Assembly: GCA_944380625.1 (NCBI GenBank)
Contig: CALWIE010000148.1
Location: 1 to 7,805 of the forward strand
DNA: 7,805 bases
Direction: 5' to 3'
From: an uncultured Clostridia bacterium
GTDB taxonomy: Bacteria > Bacillota_A > Clostridia > Oscillospirales > Acutalibacteraceae
Notes under the pieces: generated by a model
The model's database searches: none
Seen by the model: only the letters and a program-made list of their open reading frames with translations
What the model was told of the DNA's origin: nothing
Shown here: positions 5,606 to 7,805 of the stretch, piece after piece
Layout: the number at the start of each line of letters is the position of its first letter
Numbering within the stretch: position 1 is the stretch's first letter
Translations under genes and position numbers: made by a program

Positions 5606-6196
5606 TCAGGGGCGGGAGGGGCCGGGGTTTTTGTAGCGCTCCGGGCAGGCGAAGTACTCCTCCCGGAGAAGGGAATAGCACACGTTGTCAAAAACGGCCC
5701 CGTCCCCCCGGCGGAAGGCCCGCAGAAACACCCCCTCCCGGCGGAAGCCGCACTTTTCGATCACCCGGCGGGAGCGGTCGTTGCCGGCGAAATGGCTGAT
5801 GGAGAGGACCTCTACACCCTTGTGCTCGAAGGCGTGCTCCACCATGGCCCGGAGGGCTTCGGTCATATAGCCCCTGCCCCAGTGGGCCCGGGCCAGCTCG
5901 TAGCCGATGGAGAGGCTTTCCACCCCCCGCCGGCACAGGTCCTTTTGGAATTTGATCTGCCCGGCGGGATGTCCTGTCTCCTTGGGTACAATGGCGTAGC
6001 AGCCGCTGTCCCGCAGGGCCCGCTCAAAGGCGGTGCGCTGCTCCTCTGGGGTGCGGGCGGTGCGGGCGCCAGAGGAGAGCATCACCTCCGGGTCCGACGC
6101 GAAGGCCAAAAAATCCTCCCGGTCCCCTTCCCGCCAGCGGCGCAAAACCAGCCGGGGGGTCTCCAGCTCACCCCGCAGGCGGCGCAGCAGGTTCAC
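5606..6196 (-). CDS. GNAT acetyltransferase, RimJ/RimL type
   Basis: A 196-residue member of the GNAT superfamily that should transfer an acetyl group from acetyl-CoA to an amine. The opening LETPRLVLRRW (11-21) is the typical first strand of the RimJ/RimL group; the acetyl-CoA loop is HWGRGYMTEA (105-114, motif A), and GNDRSRRVIEKCGFRREG (138-155) is the usual motif-B region. The RimL-type group includes enzymes acting on ribosomal protein N-termini, but many paralogues act on other amines, so the substrate is open. The GTG at 6196-6194 is preceded by GGGGGAGGG about 8 nt upstream and lies 29 nt inside the end of the methyltransferase gene, so the two are probably cotranscribed and translationally coupled. 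The ten residues before the core are extra compared with many relatives, so a start slightly further in is possible. The tail (CPERYKNPGPSRP) is short and polar. Confidence 0.9.
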   Translation of the reverse strand: MNLLRRLRGELETPRLVLRRWREGDREDFLAFASDPEVMLSSGARTARTPEEQRTAFERALRDSGCYAIVPKETGHPAGQIKFQKDLCRRGVESLSIGYELARAHWGRGYMTEALRAMVEHAFEHKGVEVLSISHFAGNDRSRRVIEKCGFRREGVFLRAFRRGDGAVFDNVCYSLLREEYFACPERYKNPGPSRP

Positions 6197-7331
6197 GGCA
6201 CGGTCCCTCCCCCTTGAAGTACTGGTAGTACTGGCACTGGATCATCCCGTTGTAGAGCTTCCGCCGCCGGTCGGCCCTGCGGCCGAAGAGGGCCTCGAAG
6301 TCTCCGTCCGGGGTGATGATCCCAAAGCTCCAGCCCCGCCCCGGGGAAAACACCCGGCCCATCACCCGATAGAGCTCCTCCGCCTGCTGAAGGTCCAGCA
6401 GGCGCTCCCCGTAGGGCGGGTTGCAGACCACGCACCCGTAGCGGGCCTCTTGGGAGAAGTTTCGGATGTCCCGGGCCTGGGCGGAGATCAAATCCTCCAC
6501 CCCCGCCTTCTTGGCGTTTTCCAGGGTGAGCTCCACGGCGGCGGGGTCGATGTCGAACCCCTCCCCGTAAAAACCGGCGTCCCGGCGCTCTTTGGAGCGG
6601 GCCAGTTCCCGTTCCCGGTCCCAGAGGGCCGGGGGCACGTCCGCCCAGGTCTGGGCGGTAAAGGAGCGGTGAAGCCCCGGCGCCACCTGGCAGGCCAGCA
6701 GGGCCGCCTCCACAAGGAGGGTGCCGGAGCCGCAGAAGGGGTCGATAAAATGGCCGTCGGGCCGCAGGCGGCTGAGCTGGCAGAGGCTGGCAGCCAAGGT
6801 CTCCTTGAGGGGGGCCTCGTTGGACTGGGCCCTGTAGCCCCGCTTGTGCAGCCCCTCGCCGCTGGTGTCGATCATCAGGGAGGCGGAGTCCTTCAGCAGG
6901 CGGAAACGGATCCGGTGCAGGGGGCCCGTCTCTGGGAACCAGGAGATCCGGTGGCGGGTCTTCAGCCGCTCTACCACAGCTTTTTTCACAATGGCCTGGC
7001 AGTCGGGCACCGAGTGGAGCTGGCTGGAAAGGCAGCTTCCCGCCACGGGGAATTGGTCCTCTTTTCCCAGGAAATCCTCCCAAGGCAGAGCCTTTACCCC
7101 TTGGAAAAGCTCCTCAAAGGAACGGGCGGGGAACTCCCCCAGCAGGAGGAGCACCCGCTCCCCAAAGCGGCAGTTCAGGTTTGCCCGAACCATGGCCGCC
7201 CAGCCGCCGGAAAACAGCACCCGGCCGTTCTCCGCCCGAACGTCGGAAAGCCCCAGCTCCCGGAGCTCCTGGGCAACCAAGCCCTCCACCCCAAAGAGGC
7301 AGGGCACGCAAAAGGTCATTGTGTCTCTCAT
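6168..7331 (-). CDS. THUMP-domain 23S rRNA (guanine-N2) methyltransferase, RlmL/YpsC family
   Basis: SAM-dependent methyltransferase of the family of B. subtilis YpsC and the N-terminal half of E. coli RlmL, which methylates G2445 of 23S rRNA. The 387-residue protein has an N-terminal ferredoxin-like/THUMP region (about 5-155, starting FCVPCLFGVEGLVAQELREL) and a Rossmann methyltransferase domain (about 160-375). Motif I is DPFCGSGT (197-204), motif II the acidic GFDIDP (258-263), motif IV the catalytic NPPY (304-307); the end KLYNGMIQCQYYQY (358-371) is typical of the family. The target base in this organism is inferred. I chose the ATG at 7331-7329 with GGGAGAG upstream; an in-frame TTG at 7358 lies within the preceding terminator's T run and is unlikely. 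The start is only 26 nt after the hpf terminator, so transcription probably depends on read-through. The acetyltransferase gene overlaps its 3' end by 29 nt. Confidence 0.93.
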   Translation of the reverse strand: MRDTMTFCVPCLFGVEGLVAQELRELGLSDVRAENGRVLFSGGWAAMVRANLNCRFGERVLLLLGEFPARSFEELFQGVKALPWEDFLGKEDQFPVAGSCLSSQLHSVPDCQAIVKKAVVERLKTRHRISWFPETGPLHRIRFRLLKDSASLMIDTSGEGLHKRGYRAQSNEAPLKETLAASLCQLSRLRPDGHFIDPFCGSGTLLVEAALLACQVAPGLHRSFTAQTWADVPPALWDRERELARSKERRDAGFYGEGFDIDPAAVELTLENAKKAGVEDLISAQARDIRNFSQEARYGCVVCNPPYGERLLDLQQAEELYRVMGRVFSPGRGWSFGIITPDGDFEALFGRRADRRRKLYNGMIQCQYYQYFKGEGPCREPAAPPAG

Positions 7332-7356
7332 GGTCTCTCCCTTTCCCTCAGGCCGC

Positions 7357-7386
7357 AAAAAGAGGGGACCCGGGACGGGTCCCCTC
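7357..7386 (-). terminator. Intrinsic terminator after hpf
   Basis: A perfect 11-bp stem GAGGGGACCCG / CGGGTCCCCTC with a three-base loop, followed by five T on the minus strand. It lies 21 nt after the hpf stop codon. Because the next gene's ribosome site begins about 15 nt further on, it could also act as an attenuator for that gene. Confidence 0.92.
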
Positions 7387-7407
7387 CGCGCGACTGTTCG
7401 TTTTTTC

Positions 7408-7805
7408 TCATTTGCCTTCCGGCACCAGCAGGCCGTAGTCCCCTGCCTTGCGCCGGTAGACCACGTTGATCTCCCCGGTGGCGTCGTCCCGGAACATGAA
7501 GAACTGGTGGCCCAGCATGTTCATTTGCAGGATGGCTTCCTCGGGGGTCATCACCCGGACGTAGTAGCTCTTGGTGCGCGCCGCGTGCATCTCTTTGTCG
7601 GGTTTGTCTTCCCGGGGGTCGGGAGATTCGATCTCCGCGCTGACTTTTTTGGACTTCTCCAGCCGGGTCTTGTTCCGGCGGATCTGCCGGCCCAGGGCCG
7701 AGATCACGTGGTCCAGCGCCTCGTTCATCTCCAGGGCGGTCTCCTCCGCCCGGTAGATCATCCCCCGCTGCTTGATGGTGATCTCCACGGTCTGACGGTT
7801 GCGCT
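7408..7805 (-). CDS. hpf: Ribosome hibernation-promoting factor HPF (long form), C-terminal part
   Basis: HPF binds 30S subunits in stationary phase or stress and, in the long form, joins two 70S ribosomes into an inactive 100S dimer through its C-terminal domain. The visible 131 residues hold the end of the N-terminal ribosome-binding domain (RNRQTVEITIKQRGMIYRAEE and the helix with ALDHVISALGRQIRRNK), a charged linker (ESPDPREDKPDKE), and the dimerisation domain from KSYYVRVMTPEEAILQMN to the family ending NVVYRRKAGDYGLLVPEGK. Frame is open to the right edge, so roughly the first 45-50 residues are missing; the internal GTG at 7788 is not the start. Presence of the C-terminal domain rules out the short HPF/YfiA forms. 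The gene ends in a strong terminator. Confidence 0.96.
   Translation of the reverse strand, partial: RNRQTVEITIKQRGMIYRAEETALEMNEALDHVISALGRQIRRNKTRLEKSKKVSAEIESPDPREDKPDKEMHAARTKSYYVRVMTPEEAILQMNMLGHQFFMFRDDATGEINVVYRRKAGDYGLLVPEGK

Noticed and set aside
6033..7469. A 478-residue plus-strand open frame
   Set aside because: It lies antisense to the methyltransferase and acetyltransferase genes, has low-complexity Gly/Pro/Leu-rich content typical of GC-rich shadow frames, and shows no known motif or ribosome site.

Overview
All genes in this window lie on the minus strand, so the biological reading order runs from right to left. The DNA is GC-rich. The content points to a high-GC anaerobic Firmicute of the Clostridia: an hrcA-grpE-dnaK operon with a perfect CIRCE operator, the short Gram-positive form of the DnaK ATPase domain, a long-form hibernation factor HPF, a YpsC-type methyltransferase and strong GGAGG ribosome binding sites. 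A member of the Oscillospiraceae (Flavonifractor/Lawsonibacter-like) is my best guess; this rests on overall impression, not on a search.

Layout in transcription order. (1) 7805-7408: the C-terminal part of hpf, cut by the window edge, closed by a strong intrinsic terminator. (2) 7331-5606: a THUMP-domain RlmL/YpsC-type rRNA methyltransferase overlapping by 29 nt a RimJ/RimL-type GNAT acetyltransferase, an apparent two-gene unit with a ribosome theme. (3) 5507-3998: a monocistronic uracil permease of the UraA/NCS2 type with its own sigma-A-like promoter, a short leader and a textbook terminator. (4) 3850-2242: a divergent Ser/Thr-kinase-like protein joined by a GTGA stop/start overlap to a cysteine-rich, Qnr-like pentapeptide-repeat protein, again closed by a terminator. 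(5) 2198-1: promoter, CIRCE, hrcA, grpE and the first 137 codons of dnaK, which runs off the left edge; dnaJ would be expected next.

How they work together. Three modules deal with stress or ribosome state: ribosome hibernation (hpf), rRNA/protein modification (methyltransferase and GNAT) and protein folding (heat-shock operon). Uracil uptake is a separate housekeeping unit. The kinase-like/pentapeptide pair is the only part whose function I cannot name, and it is the best candidate for new biology here. There are no mobile elements, CRISPR arrays, tRNA or rRNA genes that I can see; the window is otherwise ordinary core chromosome.
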